64,000 nt of DNA from Echinostoma caproni. Taxonomy: Eukaryota > Platyhelminthes > Trematoda > Plagiorchiida > Echinostomatidae. A model generated the notes under the pieces. It was not told the DNA's origin, searched no databases, and saw only the letters and a list, made by a program, of their open reading frames with translations. Below, piece after piece: positions 36,561 to 49,208 of the stretch. The stretch's first letter is position 1; the number at the start of each line of letters is the position of its first letter. The stretch is from NCBI GenBank assembly GCA_900618425.1, contig UZAN01040565.1, forward strand, positions 1-64,000, read 5' to 3'. Position numbers and translations under genes: made by a program.

Positions 36561-38858
36561 CTAAGTAGGGGAAGGTCACAACAACTAACATGCTAACCAT
36601 TGTTACAGGGTTACATAATAACACACCCCATCACACGCACATACGGATCCTCTACTCTCTACTTCCGATTGGTAACCTTTAATTGAACCAATGGCTATCA
36701 TAATATAAGAATTTTTCCCACTATATAATATGTACGAGCATGACTAGAGATATCCAAAACAATTGTTCGCTCACCGACCCGTTTTCTCAATAAAATATGT
36801 ATATGTGGGAAACGCTGTGAAACTCACTTATCCGATGCAGTTCATATGTTCAACTTTAGCGATGGACTGTGCTTCATTTACTTTTAATGATGCACCTTTT
36901 GATGGTAGCCAAGTAGCACTTATTATTTATTCTTAGAGATAAACACGGTCACTTTGTTGGTAGTTTAATGGATTTATATGTCCTAGTTGTAATGATTTAG
37001 ACCTTAGGGAGTTTCACCTTTGTTATCTTAAAACGAATATGGCGAATTTCCTATTTGTATACCACGTGACCAGGCTTCTAACTCACCTTTTTTTGAGCAA
37101 AGGGGGTTTGTCACACTGAAGAATGGCAAGAAAGGATGATTGGCTATGCAAGTTAAAAAGCTCATAGGATGCATTCTTTTATATTTTGTGATGGAACTGA
37201 AAAATGGTAAGGTGTCAGGTTTGATGAAGATACGAACGGCGAAGTAACCAGTTATCAAGCAGGCTAAGGGTGCTTGAAGTTTTGGAAATAACCGTTTTCG
37301 AACATATCAAACATCTCGTGACTGATTCCCACGGGTATTTCTTGTGCTCACTTCTTCAACAATCAATTTGTGTGTATTAGATATGCTACACAGTTCGGTA
37401 TTTTATAGTCAACATTATGTGTATCCAAACGCTGTCTTTTTATCAGACAGTCAGCAGAAATATTCCGTCATTTGTAATATCCGCTTTTCAATCGACTAGT
37501 GCTATAATTCTACAAGGAGGTGCTGGTCGAGGAGAAATGTTTATTAGGGACAACAGGTGGGACATCAGTAATTTGGCATACGTGACATAGAAAATCTCAT
37601 CAGAAACGTACCAACCCAGTTACTGCCCGCACGACGGGTAATGCAAGTATCAATCGATAGTTATTCTTTGAGATACAGTACCTTGCCCTCNCGGTTATCT
37701 TGTTGATTTTTGGTCGTTACCTACTACTCACAAGTGAGTAGTATCTCGCAACACTAGCATTAGCCATACACATAACATTTACATCATAAAGGATTCATTT
37801 ACCTTACCGCCTGGTAACCATGTGTATTCTCTTCGAAATTACCCTTTACATTCCGATTTCTCCATTCTTTGAGTTCTCAGTGAGCGGCTTCGTGGTTGAG
37901 CCAGATGTGGTTCAGATTAATATGAATACAAGAAAAATCAAGTCGAATGTAGTTGGCTCTCGCCTTCTCTTTCGACAATTGTGGTACTGTTTCGCAGTTT
38001 ATATTTCGTGCCATGAGCGGTGGTGTTCTAATTTCCGTTTTTTCTATTCCATTGATTCTCAAGCGCGCTGATGACCCCCAGATGATCGACCTGAACTCCT
38101 GCAGTCGATTCCGTTGCCCATTCATCGTTTTTATTAGATTTTCTTTCAAATGAACCCCGTATTTAAAACAAAAGCTGAATCTGTCAGTGAATATAGGAAG
38201 ATCAACGCTTGAAGCCATTTACCATTCTTTCAATCCACCAGTCCGGTTCGCTTACGTCGAGGGAATGTTTACTATCCGAAGATAAATCTCAATATTCTTC
38301 TGTGCAGCAAACAAGGTGACCACTGGGATCGACCTTAACGACCGTAGACCAGCCTATCCCAAAAATGAAAAGTTAGTGTCATACATTTTAGGGATTGCAC
38401 AAATTATTCAAATGCGGTGTACGTTGAAAGGCACCTGTCAAGTTAACGACTGGATGATCGGTCTCCCCCATCGCCGGATGACATAGGACATGCGGCTCCT
38501 GGATGAGTAAATTTATACTACTAAAACGTATATTTGGTATATATTACAGCCGAATAACTGCCGGGAACTAAAACATATCATTTCCTTTTAGTACTTGGAT
38601 ACGCATCTCGATATATTGACAGAACTTGTAGGCAACCTTCGACCTTTGACCTTCGTGTTACAAGTGGTCAACAGTTTGACCATATAGACGTTCTTGATTG
38701 ACATACTCACCTTTGATATAAGTGTTTGGTCTAGTTGTTTGCCTGCGTGCCCACGGTGGATAGTATTTGTCCCTTTTTCGGCGGAAATTGAAGTCAAATA
38801 TAAGCCTAGACCATAGGTGCAGATTAAGTTTCTTAGTCCATAATTTTTAAGAAGACAC
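36561..38858. other. No recognisable gene
   Basis: No supported feature. A 113-codon minus-strand frame (37877-38218) overlaps plus-strand frames of 83 and 66 codons and has no recognisable domain. A single N lies at 37691. Confidence 0.45.
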
Positions 38859-39212
38859 ATTTGACACATGATGAATTCGTCGTGTAAATGAGATGTGAAC
38901 TGAATAGCTGGAAAACACTAGATAGCTATTTCGACCTGGTTGGTTCAAATCAGCAGTGCAAATCTATCACCCTAAATGATACTCAAACTCGGGACCTCAT
39001 AGGTAGAATGGAAGTATACTACCCACTCAGTCACGGGGCAGCTGACCAGACCGTTTTCCATCTGTTGAATTTACGAGATATAGCACAATCCTGTTTGGTC
39101 GATGGATTTGCACTGCTGATGAGACCCAATCAGGTCGAAACAGTTGCTCAGTGCTTCCCAGCTTTTCATCTCACGCCTCATTTACACAACGAATTCATCA
39201 CGTGAACAAATC
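38859..39212. repeat. Long imperfect inverted repeat, MITE-like
   Basis: The left arm 38859-38974 and right arm 39097-39212 are reverse complements of each other. The outer part (ATGAATTCGTCGTGTAAATG on the left) is almost perfect, and the inner 80 bases are about three-quarters identical by eye. A central spacer of about 122 bases separates them. The left arm and the first part of the spacer also match the single-arm repeat at 11.34-11.56 kb. The structure fits a non-autonomous element with long terminal inverted repeats, or two head-to-head copies of one short repeat. No transposase is present. Confidence 0.75.
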
Positions 39213-42200
39213 AAATCCACCGTTATTCGAATACAATTATAATATAAGCACTGCATTAATGCTGCAAGACTAAACATTTCCTTACTCATCCCAGGTTGCG
39301 TACATTTGATCCACATGATTGACTAGTGATACTTGAATTTCAAATCAATTTTGTCTACTGCGAACTACCCCATGAATTGTTCAACTTTTACAGATACTGC
39401 TTATTTAGCATACAGTGTTTGCTTGTCTCTGGCTGTTGACCAGAAGAAAACTTAGAGTTTGCGAATGACTGAAGTAACGAGCGAATAAACATTCAGACAT
39501 GCTAGACGATTGTTGACTTTACAAATGTGGCGTGATATTCTCGGCACATCGATAATCATAGATACATTGCGTCTTAGACTTTAAATCACAACTATTTGTC
39601 ATTAATCTTTCATCAACATTGTCCAAGAAGCGCTTCGCAGGAGCTGTTGTTGGTCTATATCCCCATTCCTCCCAGGTGCAATCCACTAACTTACCTTAAC
39701 AATGGTTTTTGAGCAAACGAATCTATTCAACACCATCTTCGTCTGTCACCCACCCATCCAACATTTCTAGACATAGTATTATTCACACGAAACCCTTTTT
39801 ACTTCATGTTGTTTCTATTGGCAAACAGCTGACGAAATGTAAAAATGGCTCACAGAAATAGTTCCTGTGACAGAGGATTCTCAACCGATGACTCCACCTC
39901 ATCACCTGTGTCACTAGAACGGATAACATGGATGGACAATCCACCCGATATCCATACATATACCATTCAATAAATCATCACATACAAACACACACACCCA
40001 CACCCCTCCTGTAAGATTCACATCAAGACAACTGCAACATCCAACAACACAGTGATATAGATGTTCCGGTCGACACAGTCGATATCCTGTCACACCGGAG
40101 GACAATCTTTTCTACTGTTTGCATCCGTTTGATTTTCCTAAATATTCACTTTGGACCAATTTTTTTGAACGACTTTTATACAACAGGTGATCTGGCTGAT
40201 GAGATTTGAATGTGTCTGTGATTCACATATTCCCGTGTTTTATTGAAATTTTTTTTTAATAATTCAATCGAGTTAATTTCAGCTAATTGACTGTTTTTAT
40301 TTGCACCCTGTGCAGTTATGACTGAGGATAAAAGATTTGACTTTGAATTATGGTTATCATATAAACGGATCGATACAGAACGAAATACAAAACCAATAAC
40401 GGGATGGCAATGAGTACGATTGTTTTTACTATTCCTTGGGATGAACAAAGAGAAAACGTTGTAGTATTATTGAAAATGGGTTATAGAAATATATATAAGG
40501 CTAATCGTAATAAAACGGGACTGAGATCGGATTGGAAACGAGTAGATTGTTTCCCATTTTCAATAGAATGGCTTGAATCTGGGCGTGGCAAAGAAAAAAT
40601 GAACAACGCATTTCTCTAGCAAAGAAAGAATGAACATTTTAGTGACCTGCAAATGACAGCTATTTGTGTCATGGTTGCCCGTGGCCGGATTGATTGGATG
40701 TTTGACAGATGCCGTAGGCTGGTACACACGCACACGCTCAAGCAATGCAGACTGTCTTCAATACAGTATCGAACGTCTCCAGCCAATTAGGAATTCGTAT
40801 TGAACCGTCCTCGGTGATTCATTCGTTGACTGTTTGAATACCGGCTAGATATGAATACTGTGTGATGCATAAGCCAGTTGTTGGCCTTCCTGCCTGCCTT
40901 CCTTCTCGTTACCCCACTCTCCTTACTCAAAGATTTGCGGACCGGCTACATGTTTGCTGTTTTCAATAAACGTACTGCGTAATTGACTGTGTGCTTATTT
41001 ACTTACTAAAACGGGATACAACAAACATCGTTGATCATAACGACTGATAATCTAACTGCGCATACTCAGTAAATTGTGAAAGCAATTAATTGTTAAGAGT
41101 ATTCCCGTATTTTCGCAACTCTCGAACAAGAGGAAGAGTAGTGAAAAATATATGAATCTGTTTGGTTGCCAGTCATATTAGAAAGAAAAAGAATGTTTTA
41201 GACGACATATTATTATAATCGTCTATTATTGATGAATAACTGAATTGATTGGGCGAGAAACAAACAACCGATTGTAGCTCCCAGAATAATGATAACCTCG
41301 TCTAACGCTCCTTACCCCATATCACAGAGAACATTTTTGTATCAGTATATAATCATATGGTTCCTTGTTTCTGGCACACGCCTTATAAATTAACTCTTTT
41401 TTTATTTTAATAACAGACGTGCATGGCACACGAACTATTATTTAATTTTGTCAAAACATTCTCTGTTCTTTTTTCAAGTTTTAACCACTTCGGTCAGTCA
41501 TTCTGTTAGATGAGTTGCGACGCGTTAACAATTTTTCCGATAAAGCTTATCGCCTGATTTCCAAGATTTAGAAGGGATTTAGAACGAAGCCGATCAAAAG
41601 CGTTGGAGTTTTCGGGGACCTGCAGTAACACTGTTTACATAGAGAGTAAGCACACGACACGATTGTGCCATATTCTAGGTTGTATGTGATCTGGTTAAAG
41701 AGGGCGATACAACAAAATAGGTCCGTAAAAAGAATCAAGGGAATGGCGTTACAAATTAAAAACGAGTTGCTACATTTTAACTTGGTTGCATTTGCCAGCT
41801 TCTATCAATGCTAGCTATACAATGAATACTGATAACCACTCCTGAGATGTTTGACTACTCTTCGTCTTCTGCACAGTAAAAGCGTTTTGATTGGCATGCA
41901 GATCCGAATGTATGAGTGGTAACTGAAGAAAATATATTTATCAATCAAAACTGTTTCAATATATGAAATATATAAAATCGTCCAAGGGAACACGGCAAGC
42001 AGCTTTAACTGGAAAAGGTACTGCTCTCGGGAATGTGTTCTGACAGTGGCTGTAATCGAAAACCTGCTTGGACAGTAAAATATACTTCAGCGCTATCTGG
42101 AGCGACACGTACGGGATCCAAAAATTCAATTGCTAAGTATATAAATATCACCAAACAGTCGAAATTCCTCACTCAGATAAATTAACTTCCTAACTGACGG

Positions 42201-44095
42201 ACGATGAGATTTAAATTTGGTGAAAAATTGAATATGTTCTCTCCTTTGCCTTGTGTTCATTGATGGCCCAATAAGAGCTGATTTCAGCTGCAATTCAAAT
42301 TAGCTGTTAGGCATGCGACAAATGTCGGTTGATTCGACTGAACTGTGCTCCTAACATTTTTTGGAGCAATTATGTGCTTAACTTTGTGTTATCAACGTTG
42401 TGAATCACTGAGACGACGGATTTATGCACACTCGTCTAACGCAATAGTGCCAATATTTAACCGTGCACCAAAAAAATGATCTGGTCTTTCTTTCAATGAA
42501 AGCAGTGTGAACATGCGAAATGCTTCTTGATAGAGCCACAAACCAGATGGGCAATCTTGAAAAGCATCTTTTTATCTATAAATAACGAGGAATTTTACGT
42601 ACGCAGCATTCGGACAACAAATTTTCAGATATACTTGTGATTAAAAACTGTGGTTCCTAAGTAAATTTCCTTTACATTTTTTGGTAAAAGGTTTAATATT
42701 TTGAAAACTGGAATTGTTCAGAATAAACATTGACAGCAGTTAATGTCCAAGATAAAACCGCTCTTGTCATGCATCACACCGGACTTTCTCTTCAATTGCC
42801 TTTCAACTTCTCAACAATTATCCTTTTTCTATCTTCACCATGAAGGGTGCATATCTTCAAAGAGTGAGCGTGGCAGGAAACGGATTTTTCACAGGACAAA
42901 GTTCGCAATACATGTTGTTCCCTCATGTCAGTCAGGCATCTATCGGGGTTCGAGTGTTGCACGGCGATTTATGTCGATTGCATTCTGAATATTTTTTTGA
43001 TTATATATTAAACCGATCTCCTTTTTGTTGCTAGTGAGTACGCATAGACCTTTGTAGATTTGCAAGAAAATAACACATAATTAAGGAAAAGCGAAATCTA
43101 TCTCAAGATTCACTCCAGAAACAGTTTGTCTGGTGGCATTTCAGTAGTTCTCAAAATAACCGTAATGAACTTCTTTGGATATTTACAAATTTCGGAAACT
43201 GCCCACGTGCTAATGTATCCTTCTGATAGGGGTTAAACTAATGTGAAATTATGCATGTTCAGAGTGTGACGTCTATCCTGCTGATTTTTTTCTGCATGCG
43301 GATTTCTTTCCCGGGGGACAATTTTGTTTTGTTCAAGTGAACAGTTTTCTCACATCGCACTACCATTTGGAAAATACATTCTCTCTCTCTGTTTTCAAGG
43401 CGATCAACGGGCTAGAAGGACTGTCAGCATACAAATAACAAAGCATCATGGGACGAGTCTTTTCTTGATTTAGAAATAACTGTTGTTTAGAAAAAGTGAA
43501 ATTAGAGGTAACTGTTGACCAAGCGATCACCGGCTTTTGGAATACAAACGAAAACCGATCCGTGGTTGAAATTTGTCTCTTGCCCACAAACGAGGGTATA
43601 TAGGTTATACTCAATGGTTCTCCAAATAACAGCAAACGAGATGGAATAAATTGCTGAGGTTAAATGATGTCATGGGTTAATCGAATTTTGCAAGAAATGG
43701 CCGGTTATCCTCACCTCAATGTCAAAAGGATACGTATTTACTTGCAGGTATTGTTGCGAGATAATCTGTCTTGATTGATTGTAACTGACGATCCTTCAGA
43801 CGTTCCCGTCACTCACATTCCGCAGCTCTTCCAGTCAACCGTAAACTCGGAAGCAGTAGACTTGAGTTTCCTTTCTATTAAGGCTCATCGGTAATGTATA
43901 TCCACATCCCGTCCCGGATTGTATTTATTGAAAATACAAATGTACTTTTTGGAAGGAAGCCGCGATCTGCCTAAGATAAATAGAGAAATGTAGAAGGGAA
44001 GCGAATAAGTGGTTCGAACCGGGAAGTTCCAAGTCATTGTTTGGTGACTTTTACCACTTGCCGAAAGCTTCTTTTAGAAACACGATTAAGGTGCT
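39213..44095. other. No recognisable gene; possible solo LTR and tRNA-like patch inside
   Basis: No exon was recognised. An LTR-like 3' end (AATAAA at 40965-40970, then ACGGGATACAACA to 41023) and a tRNA-like minus-strand patch at 44000-44075 are discussed as findings. A CA-rich tract lies at 39982-40006. Confidence 0.4.
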
Positions 44096-44099
44096 CAAT

Positions 44100-45000
44100 G
44101 ATCGACAAAATCTGCAATGGAGGCATGCGTGGCCGGAGCATATGCAACCCTAGCTTACACATCAGAGGCAATGGACCTCGGGATTAGAGTCTCCAACACG
44201 TTTTACCCGTCCTCTACCGCTGTAGCACCAGCCTTGAAGGCCAGGCGTACTCTACTTAGGCTCCGAACGGTAATCACCAGCCGTTGCCCGTGTATTCATG
44301 CCCCTGTACACATCCATCGTAAGGCCCCATCTCGAGTACTGTGTTCAGGCCTGGGCACCCTATCTTCGGAGGGACATCAACATTCTAGAAGACGTTCAGC
44401 GACTAGCAACACGGATGGTCTGGGGTCAAAAAGGACTCAACTAATCGGAAGGACTAAACTCCTTAAACCTGTTTTCCCTAGAACGTCAGCGGATGAGGGG
44501 GACCTCATTGAAGTGTATAAAGCTACCAGGAACATGGAGCAGTCCCCCATTGGGCACTTGTTCATCTTGCTGGCCAACGACATCCTCCGAGGGCACTGTT
44601 GCACACGGGAGGGAACCAGGAGTAGTCTAGCAATTATATATCATTTCTTTGCCAATAGATTAGTCACTACATGGAACAAATTACCAGCTCGAATAATTGA
44701 ATGTCCCACAATTTCAAACTAGAGCTGAACAAGCAGTGGTATCTCTTATTCTCAGACCTGCCCTAGGAATCAGGGTTCCTTTAGTTTACTGATGGAATGC
44801 ATGTAACAGATACTGCGCCGTCTCCCTTTCCCTTCTGCCTTCTAGATATTACTGCCTCATGGAGAGTTGGAAGAGGTTTTACACTCGTAGGCGAATCGGT
44901 TCGCAGACGGAACCCACTATTACCAGAATACCCAGCAGGTGAAGGCCTCTATACGTTCTGTGATTAGTATTTGAATTTAATATAGCGAAAAAAAGAGAAC
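44100..45000 (+). pseudogene. LINE reverse transcriptase C-terminus plus probable 3' UTR
   Basis: On the plus strand, DLGIRVSNTFYPSS and [15 protein letters not shown] (44177-44273) are followed in the next frame by [20 protein letters not shown] (about 44310-44370), then RMVWGQKGL and NLFSLERQRMRGDLIEVYKA (about 44465-44525). The original frame then continues with HHFFANR-like YHFFANRLVTTWNKLPARII (44640-44698), ending near 44720 with a degraded KLELNKQW tail. This is the thumb and C-terminal region of CR1-group ORF2 proteins (RP.LEYC.Q.W.P, RGDLI, FF..R....WN.LP). Only the last 200 or so residues are present, so the copy is strongly 5'-truncated. A GC-richer non-coding stretch to about 45000 is probably its 3' UTR. 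It differs from the relic at 27.6 kb and is a separate lineage. Confidence 0.87.
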
Positions 45001-46005
45001 TGTTGATGCTTTATTTCTTTTTCAAACAGTTTGATAGCTCTCGTCCTTTTTATAACGCGTTTTACGCTGATTACCACTCAGGAACTATTCAGAATTTTGA
45101 TGTATATATATGGATGTTTTTTGTATATATAACCTAAAGTCCGTCTCAGATACAAACGTATTCAGTTCTCAATTTTCTCGGATAGAGAATGATAGAACTC
45201 TATCATTAAACGACCCTACAATGGATTACTTCCGGGATTTTTCAGGGTCAACATTTTTTCCCCTATTGAATTTAACTTAATTGCCGGATGTAATCTGAGG
45301 TTTTGAATATATCTCGAGCAGAAAAAGTTTTCGTCCATTTGCTTTATCCTTACACCGATTTTTAAGTTTATTTTAGCTATATTGCAATCGTTGAAATTGC
45401 AATTTAGATTCCACGTGAAACGCATTGACCTGTTTATCAACCTTTCACTGTAAATTCCGGAGCCTGAGCAGAGGAAGGGTTTTTGGGCATGGAATGACAT
45501 CATATCCGCTAGAACCAAGATACACATGACCCCTGCCGGATGTGTATATATAATTATCTTGCCGGATAGACCATTTGCCTCACGTTGAGATAGTGTACCA
45601 ATAGGTGATAACAATTTTGCAGCAAGATAATTTTGTGAAATGATCCCCGATAGTCTATTGGTTAGTTGTTTGAGGTCACAAATTCAGTTATTTGTCAACG
45701 GCATATTACTTAACTTGGTATATTCATTTGCTGTTCCATTGCATACTTGCTCGGATGCAGTCTAAGTGAAGATTCATCAGGAACATTTGAATTTTCGTAA
45801 TAATGTCACATTAGAGTCCCCGGTCCTGTAATGTTCCGCTGTNCATTCTTAGAGGCAGAAGAGAAATTCATGGAGCTCATAGTTGGTGCATTGTATCACA
45901 TGCTCAAAACTCTTCTTTTGCGGAATTCAAAAATGCGCTGAAAACCAAACAAGGACTAAATATGTTGACACGGCAACCAGTGTCATTTGCACAATGTCTT
46001 ATAGG
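45001..46005. other. No recognisable gene
   Basis: No supported feature. A 132-codon minus-strand frame at 45216-45614 has no recognisable domain and is probably fortuitous. A single N is at 45843. Confidence 0.45.
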
Positions 46006-46588
46006 AATCACAATCTAGTAGACGACCGTCTCNNNNNNNNNNNNNNNNNNNNNNNNNNNNNNNNNNNNNNNNNNNNNNNNNNNNNNNNNNNNNNNNNNNN
46101 NNNNNNNNNNNNNNNNNNNNNNNNNNNNNNNNNNNNNNNNNNNNNNNNNNNNNNNNNNNNNNNNNNNNNNNNNNNNNNNNNNNNNNNNNNNNNNNNNNNN
46201 NNNNNNNNNNNNNNNNNNNNNNNNNNNNNNNNNNNNNNNNNNNNNNNNNNNNNNNNNNNNNNNNNNNNNNNNNNNNNNNNNNNNNNNNNNNNNNNNNNNN
46301 NNNNNNNNNNNNNNNNNNNNNNNNNNNNNNNNNNNNNNNNNNNNNNNNNNNNNNNNNNNNNNNNNNNNNNNNNNNNNNNNNNNNNNNNNNNNNNNNNNNN
46401 NNNNNNNNNNNNNNNNNNNNNNNNNNNNNNNNNNNNNNNNNNNNNNNNNNNNNNNNNNNNNNNNNNNNNNNNNNNNNNNNNNNNNNNNNNNNNNNNNNNN
46501 NNNNNNNNNNNNNNNNNNNNNNNNNNNNNNNNNNNNNNNNNNNNNNNNNNNNNNNNNNNNNAATCACAATCTAGTAGACGACCGTCTC
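46006..46588. other. Assembly gap (529 N) flanked by an identical 27-bp direct repeat
   Basis: N bases fill 46033-46561. The 27 bases immediately before the gap (46006-46032, starting AATCACAATC and ending CCGTCTC) recur exactly right after it (46562-46588). Either two contigs overlap and the gap is an artefact, or the gap hides a tandem array or an insertion with duplicated ends. The long frames crossing it are meaningless. Confidence 0.95.
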
Positions 46589-49171
46589 TGTTAGAAAAAT
46601 TATTAAAAAGTCATGCATTAAGCATGCAGTAAAATGCACTCATTCCGATTGTTACCATTACTCAGTGATTTCCTGTATCTTTGTACTAGAAGACATCTTT
46701 TTAAATGGTTTGTCTTTCCTTCAGGTTGTTTGCAAAATCAAATAATTATAAACAAATGTAGAATAATAATATGAAACAATGCATTCAACCCACACAAAAC
46801 CAACTGCAGCTCATTCGGTCCCTGCAACATAGCGATTCAGTTATCACAGCCTTCTGTCGATTAAAAAGGACGTGAGCGGTTTTTGAATGCCTACCACATC
46901 TGAGATAAAGCATCCCATAAAATTACACGGTTCACAAATTGATTACAACTTCCGTGGTTGTAAACTGATCGAACGAAGCAAGAGGAAGCAAGTTGGTAGT
47001 TTTTTTATAAACTGGGCAGCGTTTGATTTGTAGATATGATTGCCTTTCAAAGTGAGAACGGTGCTAGTATTGCTGTGAAGTGGAGTGGCATTTGAGCTGT
47101 GCGTACTGCGAAAAGGTGTGTGCGTAGAACTAGAAGTGCCAATCAAACCAATAAACGCAATGTAATTGATACAGAAACGTATTTCTTTCATCCATAACCC
47201 ATGCAGATTCACAATCCGTACATCACGCGTGACTGCGATTCCGGTTGCAATTGAAGTAAGGTATCAGCTGTACTAATACCCTAAAGTAAATATCAGTTAA
47301 CGGTAATGATAATCAGTTAAAGAAAGGGTAAACAAGGAGAACACCTCCTGGGTTTTCGGCACTGTAGAATGCAAAGGTCACTCGTTATACTTTTTCTGGT
47401 TTGAGGATGGTTAATATTTTTCGTTCTAGGAACGTCAACATGCAGTCTGTTTGTTCAGCTTAAACAAACCGGTTTTTAACAATTCAATTCTCGTTGGTGA
47501 TAGGTTTTATGGCCGGTTATAAAAAAATATTCCTTGAACTTATTGTTTAATAAAAGAAAATCCAATTTTGCTGTGTGCACCTGATAGAAGTACACTAAAC
47601 TGTGATGTATGCACCACTTCCGTGGGGTGCATTTCTTCCAATTAGATGCATCAATAACGCCATCCCGAGGATATATATGTGCACCAACTCCCCGCATTAT
47701 GACGTTAGGAAAGCACACTAAGGAACAAATCTTGTTGTTTTCCTCCCCGGCCTAATACAGCTTCGTACAGAAATAAGAAGTGTCATAAAAACGGAATGAC
47801 TTGATGTGCTGGATTTTACTGGTTGGTTATGCTGTCTAAGACGTAACAGGATGATGTTAACGAGCGGTTTTGTTTGGGTTTGCTGGACCTATACGGATCA
47901 TTTCGAATGCGTCTGTTTGAGTCTACTGTTTGCTCTGTCACTTTACTCGTATTGGTTTTCCCTGTACCCGGACTCAAGCAGGTCATCGTGTGCTCCTTGT
48001 ATCTTCGCGACAATAATCCGATCGTTGTCCAGAAGTAGCTTGCCGAACCTCAGCAAACAAAGTAATGAGTAGAAGAAGTTGAACAGAGGATAGGGTATGC
48101 CTTTTTAAGAGAACCATTGACCTGTGAATTAGGTAGGTCCAGTTAAAACGAAAAAAGCACATGTGATGGTCTTTTCTAACCAATGTGTTATTAAGTCATA
48201 TTGGCAGGATTATTTTTGAAAGTAGTCCCATAAAGGTTTCCTTCTTTTCACAATAGTCTATGTATGCCTCTCTGTTCGATTCTTCAGGTTGATTCGTTGG
48301 AAGACATCAGCCGTCAAGAAGCTTTATGTTTTACAATCCTTGCCGTGCATAGTCTTCTGAACAAATTCTTATTGCTCGTCAGTCAACCATTTGAACTAAA
48401 AAAAAATTGATAAAACGAGTCTACTGCCAATCTGGATTGGTTTATGATGAGCTGAGCTTCTATCACTCTTTCATATATCTTGTTAGTTTTACATCTAGGA
48501 AATTAGAATAATGTCAGAGCTTTATTTTGGACGTAAACCTGATGTAACGTGGACATTTCAGAGAAAAATAAAAATGTTTCTCTATGCGTTGGTTTTACCA
48601 TCTAGGCTGATACCTCATCCCCATACCGGCAGTAAAATAGATAGCTTGTAGGTTCCAATATACAAATTAGTAACAGATATATCGGCTAACAGAGAGCCAG
48701 AGGGAGATCACATTGCAAAATCTTCAGCCAAACTGGATGCTTTATATCTAACGCAAATTCCGCAGTCCAATACTCAGCTTTATTTGAGTTTCCCTGGTTT
48801 AGTCCTGTAGGTATAAACAATGCGGTTACATCCCACTCACACTAGGCAAGTGTTCATCTCTTTTATTCGATTTTTCAATTCAAATGTATCTTTGGGACAA
48901 CATTGTGCAATTCCTTTTCGAAACGGGCCCCAATATAGTTAAACATCGGAGAGCAATTTGATGAAAAGACAATGTACTAATTCCGGTGGAACTTCTATAT
49001 GGTTCATGTACTTTCGGTTAGACGTAGTTTGATTTGCGAACTAGAGGTGCCCTAGTCCCTAAGCCGTAAGTAAGTTTTCCTTAGCAATTTTGTGCGATCC
49101 TTTTATCTTTTCTGCATTGTCAACGACCACTCCAATTACTGGTCGTTTTTCCCTTGAAATAAATAGCACAA

Positions 49172-49174
<3 letters not shown>

Positions 49175-49204
<30 letters not shown>
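49175..49204. repeat. (AT)15 microsatellite
   Basis: Thirty uninterrupted bases of alternating A and T are visible directly. Confidence 0.95.

Positions 49205-49208
<4 letters not shown>

Noticed and set aside
44117..44722. A single 201-codon gene starting at the first ATG
   Set aside because: The LINE RT motifs switch between frames inside it, so the frame as a whole is not a real protein, and the ATG is internal to a truncated element.
45883..46632. Frames of 194-249 codons
   Set aside because: They cross the N run at 46033-46561 and have no sequence content.
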